26,222 nucleotides of DNA, from assembly GCA_016210495.1 (NCBI GenBank), contig JACQUC010000081.1, forward strand, positions 1 to 26,222. Reading direction: 5' to 3'. This DNA comes from Chloroflexota bacterium (GTDB taxonomy: Bacteria; Chloroflexota; FW602-bin22; JACPRP01). Shown piece by piece: positions 6,674-15,000 of the stretch. The position numbers and the translations under genes were made by a program. Position 1 is the stretch's first letter. Each line of letters begins with the position of its first letter. The notes under the pieces are model-generated. The model was not told the DNA's origin. It worked only from the letters and a program-made list of their open reading frames with translations, and made no database searches.

Positions 6674-8419
6674 TCACGACGCTTGTCTCCTTTCTTCCAC
6701 GGGCGTCCCAGGCGGGGAACTGTACGCCTCTTTGGGCTGGACATAGGGCGTTTCCACCTGTTCGGTCGTGATGTCGAGTCCGCCGCGCCCGTCGTTCTGC
6801 AGGATGACCCTTTTCAACCACTTCTCGTTGTCGGTAAGTGGAAAGTCGACCCGATGGTGAAAACCGCGGCTCTCCTCGCGCACGAGGGACGCCGCCAGCA
6901 TCATCTTGGCAACCTTCACCATGCTATTGGCCTCGATGGCCTTGACCAATTCATGGCTGGAGCCAGACCTCACTTGTGGCAGTATCTCCCCCTCGATCTC
7001 CTCCATCCGCTGCTGGGCCCTGGCAATAGATGCAGGCGTCTTCAGGTAGCTCACCTCGTAGGGAATAATGGCCCGCTGAATCTGGTCGACAGCTTCCTCG
7101 GGCGAGATGCCCCGCACGTTCTTGAGGGAAATCATCCGTCGCGTTAGAATCTCCTTGATCTCGGTGCGTGAAACTTCACCTGACTCCTTGGTCTCGCGAG
7201 CAAAAGCGGCCGCGTGACGGCCGGCCAGATCGCCGGATACGGCGGTATAGCCGATGTTGATGCCACCGAACGAGTATGTACCGTGTGGCGCGATCCACGT
7301 CAAGTCGCCCGCGCCGTAAAGGCCGGGGACGTTGCTCTCACACTTGAGGTTCACCTTTATTCCCCCGCCAGATGCCGTGGTACCTTTGAATGACGGCACC
7401 CATTCAACCTTCTGTTTGAAGGGACTTACTCCTGCCCGATCCCACAGGCGGAAGGATTCGGGGAGGATTGCCCGGCACAGCGCCTCATCGGCCTCCGAAG
7501 CTCTGGTTATGTCCATATAGATGGGGCCGCGCCCTTCCTGCACCTCCCGACAAAAGGAGAGCACCAAGTCCTGCAGCCTGGCCCGATTGCCCAAGACCGG
7601 GTGGTAGCGCCACATAAACTCCTCGCCCAGTCCGTTCAGGAACCGGCCACCCACGCCAACGTAGAGGTTCAATCCGTGGATATCGTAGTCCTTGCATCCC
7701 GTGTTGGTGTGGAACTGCTCCATTCCGGCAAACCGCGCCCCAACGTCGAAGGCCGCCGCCAGCAGATCCCCCGTGAGGTTGCGGTGGCCAAGGAAGATCG
7801 ACTTGAAGCCGCAGCCCGATGCGCTCAAAACCGTTGCCTTCGACTTGAAAGACAGCGTTCGGTCATCCCAGTAGCTCAAACCCAAAGCGCCACGAACGCC
7901 ATTCTCCGCGCCCAAAAGGTCGGTCACCATTACCCGGTCCACGATCTTCACGCCCACTTCTACCATTTTCCGCCGCAGCGTGTCCATCATCTGCAACGAA
8001 TTGATGACGTTGTGGCGAGTATGGATGTGACCCCGCGAGCGCCTCCGCAATATGCGGCCGTTCTCGTCCCGCACAAAAACAACCTTGCCGTAGGACTGCC
8101 CCCAGGTGTCTATGTTGTTGGCCACTCGAAAACTGTGCTCGAAAAGCTGCTGGCACCACAGCTGATCGTTCAGATACTCGCCGGTCGACACTATTTCTTC
8201 CATCCACTGCTGAAGATCATCTTCCTGCGGATCGAAGACGGTGTAGATGCCGGCCGCAAAAGGGCTTTGGCCGCTTCTTGAAGTTTTGGCCTTATCCACG
8301 ACCACAATGCGAGAATCGCTGCCCAGGGTCTCCTTTGCCGCAATGGCGGCCGAGCATCCGGCGAGACTGCCTCCCACCACCAACACGTCGCAATTAATGG
8401 TTTCGTTGACTTCTCTCAA
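6674..8419 (-). CDS. FAD-binding fumarate reductase/succinate dehydrogenase-like flavoprotein C
   Basis: A 581-aa paralogue of flavoproteins A and B. The FAD motif is GGSLAG at 16-21, with Ser in place of the central Gly of GxGxxG. RSGQSPFAAGIYTVFDP, SRGHIHTRHNVINS, GHRNLTGD, NGLGEEFMWRYHPVLGNRA, GGGIKVNLKCESNVPGLYGAGD and HGTYSFGGINIGY follow in the family order, and ESRGFHHRVDFP is near the C-terminus. It has no signal peptide, so it should act in the cytoplasm. The start is a TTG at 8419 with a strong AAAGGAGG 9 nt upstream; no in-frame ATG near the N-terminus would keep the complete Rossmann strand. It is the first large gene after the promoter at 8792-8820. By position it should act on what the adjacent TAXI-TRAP system imports, but its reaction is unknown. 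Confidence 0.9.
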   Translation of the reverse strand: MREVNETINCDVLVVGGSLAGCSAAIAAKETLGSDSRIVVVDKAKTSRSGQSPFAAGIYTVFDPQEDDLQQWMEEIVSTGEYLNDQLWCQQLFEHSFRVANNIDTWGQSYGKVVFVRDENGRILRRRSRGHIHTRHNVINSLQMMDTLRRKMVEVGVKIVDRVMVTDLLGAENGVRGALGLSYWDDRTLSFKSKATVLSASGCGFKSIFLGHRNLTGDLLAAAFDVGARFAGMEQFHTNTGCKDYDIHGLNLYVGVGGRFLNGLGEEFMWRYHPVLGNRARLQDLVLSFCREVQEGRGPIYMDITRASEADEALCRAILPESFRLWDRAGVSPFKQKVEWVPSFKGTTASGGGIKVNLKCESNVPGLYGAGDLTWIAPHGTYSFGGINIGYTAVSGDLAGRHAAAFARETKESGEVSRTEIKEILTRRMISLKNVRGISPEEAVDQIQRAIIPYEVSYLKTPASIARAQQRMEEIEGEILPQVRSGSSHELVKAIEANSMVKVAKMMLAASLVREESRGFHHRVDFPLTDNEKWLKRVILQNDGRGGLDITTEQVETPYVQPKEAYSSPPGTPVEERRQAS

Positions 8420-8440
8420 GCTTAGATCCTCCTTTCTCGT

Positions 8441-8548
8441 TCACGAAGAACTGTACGTTTTCATTCCGCCGTCCCCCGAAGTGCAGAGCACCCCGTTGAA
8501 CGCCAAATACTCCGCCACCTGCTCGCTCAGTTCAATGTTTGGTAAACT
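8441..8548 (-). pseudogene. Protein-like 35-codon fragment upstream of flavoprotein C, unidentified
   Basis: Following an in-frame TGA, this stretch encodes 35 residues, including IELSEQVAEYLAFNGVLC and GDGGMKTYSSS, with a natural-looking composition and codon pattern and no start codon of its own. The GDGGM tail is loosely like the C-terminus of short-chain dehydrogenases (VDGGM), and the MKTYSS ending is loosely like the KEAYSS tail of the flavoproteins; neither is convincing. It overlaps the end of the 31-codon ORF at 8532-8627 in another frame, so the two may be halves of one frameshifted small gene. Confidence 0.3.
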
Positions 8549-8627
8549 TCAAAGACTGCGTTCGAAAGGCTGCAACGACTGTCAACGACAGAAGAATAAA
8601 CGGACTGCGAGACCACGAACCCGTCAT
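8532..8627 (-). CDS. Possible 31-aa small ORF in the operon leader
   Basis: An ATG at 8627 sits 6 nt after a perfect AAGGAGG and opens 31 codons with a hydrophobic middle (SPFILLSLTVVAAF) flanked by a few basic residues. It resembles a tiny membrane or signal-like peptide. It is the first well-positioned start codon of the predicted transcript, so it could be a leader peptide or the front half of a frameshifted small gene whose remainder is the fragment at 8441-8548. No family is recognised. Confidence 0.35.
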   Translation of the reverse strand: MTGSWSRSPFILLSLTVVAAFRTQSLKFTKH

Positions 8628-8743
8628 GGTCAACCTCCTTGCTGCAGGAAACGTTCAGACCACTGAAGACGTTAGCGTGTGAAACGCGAAAGGTGAATTC
8701 CAGGAAGGCACATCGGCTTCGCTTAGTAGGGTTGAGCTTCAGA

Positions 8744-8761
8744 CCGAGACGACGGTCTCGG
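8744..8761 (-). promoter_or_regulatory. Hairpin in the flavoprotein operon leader
   Basis: A perfect 7-bp stem (CCGAGAC with GTCTCGG) with a 4-nt loop, starting about 25 nt downstream of the expected transcription start. No U-run follows, so it is not an intrinsic terminator. It may stabilise the 5' end or serve as a regulatory element. Confidence 0.45.
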
Positions 8762-8772
8762 CCCGGTGCCCA

Positions 8773-8787
8773 GCACGACAAACGTGC
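8773..8787. promoter_or_regulatory. Operator-like inverted repeat at the flavoprotein operon start site
   Basis: A perfect 5-5-5 inverted repeat (GCACG, five bases, CGTGC) centred 12 nt downstream of the -10 hexamer, so it covers the predicted +1. That is a typical position for a repressor site. The regulator is unknown; none is encoded beside it. Confidence 0.4.
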
Positions 8788-8791
8788 CCAC

Positions 8792-8820
8792 AGTATATCT
8801 CTTGCGCGGGTGTAGTGCAA
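8792..8820 (-). promoter_or_regulatory. Sigma70-type promoter of the flavoprotein/TAXI-TRAP operon
   Basis: On the minus strand TTGCAC (8820-8815), a 17-nt spacer and TATACT (8797-8792). Transcription should start near 8785 and run into the leader and flavoprotein C. It lies 28 bp beyond the stop codon of the DnaC-like gene, separating the operon from the replication genes. Confidence 0.65.
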
Positions 8821-8847
8821 CTACTAATCTTGCGAGCTACAGGCGCT

Positions 8848-9579
8848 TCAGCGTTTGTACTCCGGCTTGTGCAGCCGCTTGTTCCGTCGAAATCCTGGCT
8901 GCAGTGGCCGGTAGTCGCCAGCCGTGATCTCCACGATCTCGCATAGGGACGCGTCGCACAGACGGGACCGGATGCGAGGGTCCACGTCCTTCAGGTCGCG
9001 ATTCGATGTAATGACGGTGGGCAATCGCTCGTTGTAGCGGTAGTTGAAGATCTGGTACAGCTTCTCTCCGGCCCAGGGAGTACAGTTCTCCGTGCCCAGA
9101 TCGTCGAGTATCAACAGGGGCGTTGCCCTGACGCTTTCAAACAGCTCGTCGTACTGAACGTCGCTCGAGGGAGAAAAAGTGGAACGGAGATGGTCCAGAA
9201 GGTCCGGCACCACCGTAAAAAGAACCCTCAAGGACTTGCCCAAAGCGTGTCTGGCCATGGCGGCTGCCAGGTGGGTCTTACCACAGCCGAAGACTCCCAC
9301 GAGAACGAACCATCCTTTGGGATCATCGGCGAAAGTCCTGGCTCTGAGATACGCCTTATCCGTGCCGGGAACCTTCCGATCGAAGTTCTCGAAGGTCTTG
9401 TCGCTAAACGACTGCAACTGTGACAGGTGTTGAAGGTCCGCGAAGTCGCGCTCCTCCTTCTCACGCATCAGGCACTCGCATTCGAAGGCCCTTCCGAAAA
9501 ACGGATGGCCAACGGGGACTTCGACACGCAAGAATCCAGCCCCCCTGCACAATGGGCATTCATCTCCAATAGGTGGCAT
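8848..9579 (-). CDS. DnaC/DnaI-like AAA+ helicase loader ATPase
   Basis: A 243-aa protein of the DnaC/DnaI/IstB ATPase group. The N-terminus has a zinc-binding-like cluster (CPLC at 8-11 and CEC at 34-36), as found in DnaI-type loaders. The Walker A motif GVFGCGKT is at 95-102, Walker B LLILDDLG at 154-161, and sensor-1 TSN plus an arginine-finger-like SRLCDASL follow. I set the start at the ATG at 9579: it follows the TGA of the DnaD-domain gene by a single base, and the longer frame to 9648 would overlap that gene with unconserved text. It is the third gene of the dnaB operon, so its expected role is loading the DnaB helicase at origins or restarting forks. IstB of IS21 elements is similar, but no istA or terminal repeats are present. 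Confidence 0.88.
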   Translation of the reverse strand: MPPIGDECPLCRGAGFLRVEVPVGHPFFGRAFECECLMREKEERDFADLQHLSQLQSFSDKTFENFDRKVPGTDKAYLRARTFADDPKGWFVLVGVFGCGKTHLAAAMARHALGKSLRVLFTVVPDLLDHLRSTFSPSSDVQYDELFESVRATPLLILDDLGTENCTPWAGEKLYQIFNYRYNERLPTVITSNRDLKDVDPRIRSRLCDASLCEIVEITAGDYRPLQPGFRRNKRLHKPEYKR

Positions 9580-9580
9580 A

Positions 9581-10285
9581 TCAGGACTTCTTTCGGTAGT
9601 ATTTCGGCGAAGTGTACGTGCGCTTAGAACTTCGCCAATCCTTCTCATCTGACTTCCCCTCCACCGCCCATCGCTCCAGGATCCGTCGGATGTACCGCCA
9701 GTTGCGCTTGTTTAGCTCTGCTGCTAGCTTGAATGCTTCTTCCAACCACTCGGCCGGATACAGCTTCTCGGCCTCGCGCAATTCCTCGGCAATCATCGGC
9801 GTCAAAAGGCCGACATTTTGCTCGTACAACGCAAACGCGTTCGGCCGCTCCACTACCATGTTCGCCGGTTCCGCCGGCAAGCGCACTATCTGCCCGATAT
9901 CGAGCTCGCCTCTGCGTAGGCTCTCCACGACGCTGCGCCCCTTCGCCGTGTTGAGAAAATACAACTCCTGGGACTCTCCCGCGATCTCCACCGCCAGGTG
10001 AAGTACGGTCTGTCGCGCGATAGCGAGGAGCAAGCCCTCGCGAAGGTTTTCCGCCGGAGCTCGCCCGGACAGCTTCAGGCCGCTCAGCAGCGTTCCGTCT
10101 GCCAATAACTCCTGCAACGTCAGACACCGCGGAAACCCCTTCTTTCGGTTCAACGCCCAGAGGAAGTGCAGTGTCACTTTCAGCTCGGCCAGGTTGTCGA
10201 TCTGGGGCAGGATGGCGCTGAAGAAGAGATCGGGCACGGGCGTAAACCTCATGCCTCCCGCTGGAAAGCCGACAAAGCCCTTCAT
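9581..10285 (-). CDS. DnaD-domain replication protein
   Basis: A 234-aa protein. The C-terminal third (about residues 150-215, MIAEELREAEKLYPAEWLEEAFKLAAE, then NKRNWRYIRRILERW) is a good DnaD domain, the helical ssDNA/dsDNA-remodelling module of Gram-positive replication initiation. The N-terminal part, including GFPAGGMRFTPVPDLFFSAILPQI and a winged-helix-like region, matches replication-initiation proteins that carry this domain. The very basic tail (RSSKRTYTSPKYYRKKS) may bind DNA. The ATG at 10285 has GAGAGG about 3 nt upstream. It sits 11 bp after dnaB and 1 bp before the loader ATPase, so the three are almost certainly one transcript and probably one functional unit. Confidence 0.87.
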   Translation of the reverse strand: MKGFVGFPAGGMRFTPVPDLFFSAILPQIDNLAELKVTLHFLWALNRKKGFPRCLTLQELLADGTLLSGLKLSGRAPAENLREGLLLAIARQTVLHLAVEIAGESQELYFLNTAKGRSVVESLRRGELDIGQIVRLPAEPANMVVERPNAFALYEQNVGLLTPMIAEELREAEKLYPAEWLEEAFKLAAELNKRNWRYIRRILERWAVEGKSDEKDWRSSKRTYTSPKYYRKKS

Positions 10286-10296
10286 AGCCTCTCACA

Positions 10297-11646
10297 TCAA
10301 TCTTCCGATTGGTCCGGCTGCTGCCGGAAAACCTCGAGATCGGCGAACCTGGTCTGCGATGGAAAAAACCGCAGCGGTACCTGGCCGACAGGCCCGTTGC
10401 GGTGCTTGGCCACGATGATTTCCGCGATGTTCTTCTTGTCCGTGTTCGGGTCGTACAGCTCCTCTCGATGGACGAACATGACCACGTCGGCATCCTGCTC
10501 GATGGAACCGCTTTCGCGCAGATCGCTGAGCAGCGGTCGGTGCGGATGTCGTGATTCTATGGCGCGGGAAAGCTGCGAAAGTGCCACGACAGGGACGGCC
10601 AGCTCACGCGCCAGGCCCTTCAAGCTCCGGGAGATCTCGGAAACCTCTTGCACCCGGTTTTCCAGGCCCCTGCCTTGCATCAACTGCAAATAGTCGACGA
10701 TAATCAGTTGCAGATCGTGCTCGGCCTTGATACGTCGCGCTTTCGTACGCAACTCCATCGTCGTGATGTTGGCCGAATCGTCGATGAACACCGGGGCCTC
10801 GGAGAGCACGCCGAAAGCCTCGCTGATGCGGTGCCACTCGAACTCGTCGATGAACCCGGTGCGAAGTCGCTGCGAGTCCACGTTGGCCTCCGAGCAAAGC
10901 AGCCGCTGCACCAGTTGCTCCACCGACATCTCCAGGCTGAAGATGGCCACGGGACAGCGATGCCTGACGGCAGCGTTGCGCGCGATGGTCAGGGCGAAGC
11001 CGGTTTTGCCGACGGCGGGCCGGCCGGCAATGATGATCAAATCCGCGGGGTGCATCCCGGCGGTCAGAAGGTCGAGGTCCCGGAAGCCCATTGGCACGCC
11101 CACGATCTCGCCCTTGTGCTGATGCAGGAAGTCGATCTGGTCGAAGTACTCCTTCAAGGCGATGCGCAGCGGTACGAAGTCGCGACTCAGACGCCGCTGC
11201 GAGATGGCGAAAAGCACCTGCTCGGCCTTGTCCAGCGCAAGCTCCACGTCGGTCGGCTCATCGTAGCCTATGGCGGCGATCTGGCCGCCCGCGCTGATCA
11301 GCCGGCGCATGATGGCGCAGCGCTCGACGATGCGCCCGTAGTATTCAGCGTGCACCGCCGTGGGCACGGCGTTGATGAGCGACGTCAGGTAGGCGGCACC
11401 GCCAACTTCCTCCAGCTTGCCGCGCCGCGTGAGCTCGTCGCACATCGTAACGAAGTCGCCCGGCTCGTGGCGGTTGTAGAGATCGAGCCGGACCTCGAAA
11501 ATCGTCCGATTTCTCTCTCGATAGAAATCCTGGGGATGCAGGAACGGCGCCACGTTGGCGATGGCGTCGCTGTCGATGAGGAGGGCACCCAGCACAGCCT
11601 CCTCGGCCTCGACGTTATTGGGAACTGTCTTTTCGACGACGGTCAT
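10297..11646 (-). CDS. dnaB: Replicative DNA helicase DnaB
   Basis: A 449-aa protein of normal DnaB length. The N-terminal helical domain begins PNNVEAEEAVLGALLID (9-25), with LHPQDFYRERNRTIF following. The RecA-like C-terminal domain has Walker A GRPAVGKT at 208-215, SLEMS at 237-241, Walker B LIIVDYLQLM at 314-323, and the SQLSRAIE-RH...LLSDLRESGSIEQDADVV arginine-rich end motif. It is a hexameric 5'-3' helicase that unwinds DNA ahead of the replisome. The ATG at 11646 is preceded by GGAGG 4 nt upstream. It heads the operon with the DnaD-domain protein and the DnaC-like loader. No intein is present. Confidence 0.97.
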   Translation of the reverse strand: MTVVEKTVPNNVEAEEAVLGALLIDSDAIANVAPFLHPQDFYRERNRTIFEVRLDLYNRHEPGDFVTMCDELTRRGKLEEVGGAAYLTSLINAVPTAVHAEYYGRIVERCAIMRRLISAGGQIAAIGYDEPTDVELALDKAEQVLFAISQRRLSRDFVPLRIALKEYFDQIDFLHQHKGEIVGVPMGFRDLDLLTAGMHPADLIIIAGRPAVGKTGFALTIARNAAVRHRCPVAIFSLEMSVEQLVQRLLCSEANVDSQRLRTGFIDEFEWHRISEAFGVLSEAPVFIDDSANITTMELRTKARRIKAEHDLQLIIVDYLQLMQGRGLENRVQEVSEISRSLKGLARELAVPVVALSQLSRAIESRHPHRPLLSDLRESGSIEQDADVVMFVHREELYDPNTDKKNIAEIIVAKHRNGPVGQVPLRFFPSQTRFADLEVFRQQPDQSED

Positions 11647-12076
11647 CCCGCCCGCCTCCGAAGATCACGAAACACAGTTTTGCCCTTATCTGAACATAAT
11701 GGGAGCACTTATGTACGCTCTGGTGGAGCACGAAACCGACGGTACAGCTCCGGCCTTTTGGTTGCCTGACGTGGCCAGGCTGCCAGCACATGTTAGTCCT
11801 AGGCAGTCGCTGCGTCAAGGGTTAAAAGGGCTATTTTGGGGCAAAGAAGCCATATCTCAACAGCTTTCGCGGGAGCCCAGGGTGACTTGACGAGGTCACA
11901 AAACAGCGGTAGAATGCTGGTGGTGTGGTCCCACATCTGGCTCAGGTCGCCAAGGCCGAGTGCTGCCTGAACGAAAGAGTGTTGGAGCATCGGCCAGCCA
12001 TCCGCTTGTCCGCTGTCGATGCGCTGACGCGACGCCGGTCGTTCCGAACAGGAGAAGATCGGTAGGGGGTGGAGGC
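11647..12076. other. Divergent intergenic region between dnaB and the metzincin gene
   Basis: This 430-bp stretch holds the dnaB ribosome binding site at its left end and the plus-strand promoter at 11887-11915 with a ~155-nt leader at its right. An open frame from 11960 joins the metzincin gene in frame but codes for a basic, non-signal-like stretch and is taken as leader. I see no clear promoter for dnaB and no RNA gene. Confidence 0.5.
11887..11915 (+). promoter_or_regulatory. Sigma70-type promoter of the secreted metzincin gene
   Basis: TTGACG (11887-11892), a 17-nt spacer and TAGAAT (11910-11915): five of six matches to consensus in each hexamer with optimal spacing. Transcription should start near 11922, leaving a leader of about 155 nt before the GTG at 12077. 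Confidence 0.7.
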
Positions 12077-15000
12077 GTGAACGGCAATCAGTTCGGCACA
12101 GTTTTGCCCATCGTTGGGCTCTTCCTGGGCCTGGTCCTGAGCGCGAGGCTGGGCCTGGCCCAATCCTCCGATGGAGCGGCGGGGCAAGCCGTACTGAATA
12201 GTGCTCAAGGCCCTCCCCTCGCCCGGACTCAGATGCCCCCCGATCTCCAGGTCGCCCGGTCCGGCCGAGGCATCCGGATGTGGACCGCGGGGGTCTCGGC
12301 TTCCCTCGTCGCGGACTGGAGCAACTTCACGCCGGCCGGATGGTACACCATCTCGAAGAGCGTCACTGCCACCATTCAAGTGGGTTCGCGCAGCGGCCTG
12401 AGTCCCGCCACGGCCCAGTACGCTTATTCCACCGACGCCGGCCAAACCTGGAGCGATTGGACCTCGGCGGAGATGACCGGCGCGGATGGAACCACCGCGA
12501 CTGAGACGATCACCGCCCGGGCGGTGAACTTCGGACAGGACTCGCTCACGACGAACCGCAACCGCATCGAGTTTCGTGTCGGCGACATGGCCGGCAATCT
12601 GAGCGAGAGCGGCGTTTACAACGTCGACGTCGACACCACATCACCCGTCAACCCCAATACCCTCTCCGGCCGGATCGCGGGACAATGGTCCAATAACGCC
12701 ACCTCGGGGATGACGTGGTCAGGCGCGTCTGATGTCAGCAGTGGGGTGTACGGCTACTCGTATCAATGGAGCCAATCGCCCTCGACCGTCCCGGACACGA
12801 CGGTGGACACCACCGCCGCCAGCGTAGCCACGACCATTCCCGCCGATGGCGACAACTGGTATTTCCACATCCGCACGCGGGACGTGGCTGGGAACTGGCA
12901 AAGCGGCGCCAGCCACTTCGGGCCCTATCTGCTGGACACGACTGCGCCAACCAACCCTACTGTCGTCCAGAGCAGCGAGCCGACGAACGTGTGGACCACC
13001 ACCAACACCGTAAACGTGAGTTGGTCGGGGGCGGCGGACTCGGGCATTGCTGTGTCTGGCAGCCCTAGCGGGGGCGAAGCCCGGCCAACTGAAAGCGCGG
13101 CCGTCGCAGTCGCGGGCAGCGGGATCTACGGCTACTCCTACGAGTGGAGCAATTCCGCCTTCACGCAGCCGGACACGACGGTGGACACCACCGGGACCAG
13201 CGCCACAAGCCCCGCGCTTTCGGACGGGCTCAAGTACTTCCACGTTCGGTCGCGCGACGCCGCCGGGAACTGGGCCCTCTTCGCGAGCCATCTGGGCCCG
13301 TTCAAAATCGATCGGACACCGCCGTCGTCAGCCGTTGTGTCGCCCTCGGGCACGCATTCAGGTGCCCTGGTGGTGATCTGGGCGGGCACCGATGGCGGTT
13401 CGGGGATCGCGAGCTACGACGTGCAGCGTCGCGACGTGACGAAGGGCGAGGATTGGAAGGCCTGGACGACCGGGACGACGGCTACTTCCGCCACGCTGAT
13501 CACTACGCAAGGAGGCCACACCTATCAGTTCCGCTCGCGGGCCCGCGACAACGTCGGCAACGTGGAGGCCTGGCCGGCGAGCTACGACGTGCAGGTGGTC
13601 CACGCCTCCATGGATTTCGCGATCGACACGGCGGGCGCCCTGGAGGTTACCCAGGGTGTGCAGGACCGAAACAATAGCGTGGTACTGGTCGCCGGCAGGC
13701 CTACCTTCGTTCGCTTCCACGTTCATAAGAACGCTGGCGTAGGCAACGAAGGGATCAGTGCCCGTCTGAGCGTCTGGCGTGGCTCGCAGTTCCTGGGCTC
13801 CGTCTTGCCTGGAAACTCCGGCGGCAAGGCCACCGTCAAATCGGACCCCGATCGCGGCGAGATAAACGACGGCTTCTGGTTCCAACTCGCCTCCAAGTGG
13901 CTGACCGGGACCATCACCCTCATCGGCGAAGTCAATTACGACAAGAGCCTGGCGGAGTACGACTATTCGAACAACTATGCCACGGCCACGGTTACCTTCC
14001 AGTACTCCCCGCCGATGGATTTGGCGATCATCGACATGTGCTACAAATGGGACGGGGCGAAGCGCTACGTGGCGTGGGAGGACCGCCAGGCCATCATTAC
14101 TCACCTCAAGCGACTCTTCCCCATAAGCAAGCTGAACGTGACGCACTCCGTTCTCCTGAAATGCTACGATTCCCCGCCGAGCATGCTTAAGACGGTGCTC
14201 CCCGACGTGGACAAGATCAAGTCCAACGACGTGCTGTACAAGGGCGACGACCCGAACAGGCGCTACTACGGCGTGGTGGACGACGACTACTGGGCTGCTA
14301 ACAACCTCAAGCGAGAAGGATGGGGCCAGACTCCAGGCTGGGCGGCTGTCGGGGAGGCGGGACCTTCTTCGCCGACCTCCTGGGTGAAGGAACCAAGGTA
14401 CACCGGTTGGACCGCCGGTCACGAGCTGGGACACAACTACGGGCAACCTCACTCCAATTGCGGCCTGAACGCCGACGACCCGGGCAATCCGGACTACCCC
14501 CATCCCAACGCCGCCATCAGCCCGAGCCAGAACGAGGACGCGGCCAACGCCATCTATGGCTTCGATATCAACTACACCAGAGTTTATACCCCCGGTCAGA
14601 AAGACTTTATGAGCTACTGCGGCAACAAGTGGATATCCGACTACGGTTACACGCGCGTCTACACCCAGATGGTGGCCGAGAAGCCGCCTGGCTGGGCACC
14701 GCCAGTCGCGCCCCTGGCGAGGGGCGAGTACCTGGCCGTCTCCGGCACCATCGACCTCCCCGCCGAGCGGGTGACGTTGGGCAGCCTCTATCGCCTGGAC
14801 AATGCCTGGGAGTTGTTGCCACGTGTGCCGGGCTCTTATTCGATACGAATGCTGGGCGCCGCCGGCAACACCCTGGCCGACTACCCGTTCACCTCGCGCA
14901 AGAACTATGGCTCGGATGGGGGCCAGGGATTCGCCTTGATCAGCGAGTTCGTGCCCTGGATGCCGGGGACGGCCCGGGTAGCCATCTTCCACGACGGCGC

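Larger units (their letters stand above)
8420..8791 (-). other. Long 5' leader of the flavoprotein/TRAP operon, no confident gene
   Basis: About 370 nt separate the predicted promoter (8792-8820) from the flavoprotein C start. This stretch holds an inverted repeat at the expected transcription start (8773-8787), a 7-bp hairpin (8744-8761), a 31-codon ORF with a perfect Shine-Dalgarno (8532-8627) and a protein-like 35-codon fragment (8441-8548). It does not match any riboswitch class that I can recognise. A 97-codon open frame at 8527-8820 reads like non-coding sequence. Confidence 0.5.

Noticed and set aside
8527..8820. A 97-codon minus-strand frame upstream of flavoprotein C
   Set aside because: Its composition is unlike a protein, it starts inside the predicted promoter, and better small frames exist in the same stretch.
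8848..9579. Reading the DnaC-like ATPase as IstB of an IS21 element
   Set aside because: No istA, no terminal inverted repeats, and it is tightly joined to dnaB and the DnaD-domain gene.
11960..12076. An in-frame 39-codon N-terminal extension of the metzincin
   Set aside because: It is Arg/Ser/Pro-rich, would place the signal peptide internally, and the GTG at 12077 directly precedes a good signal sequence.
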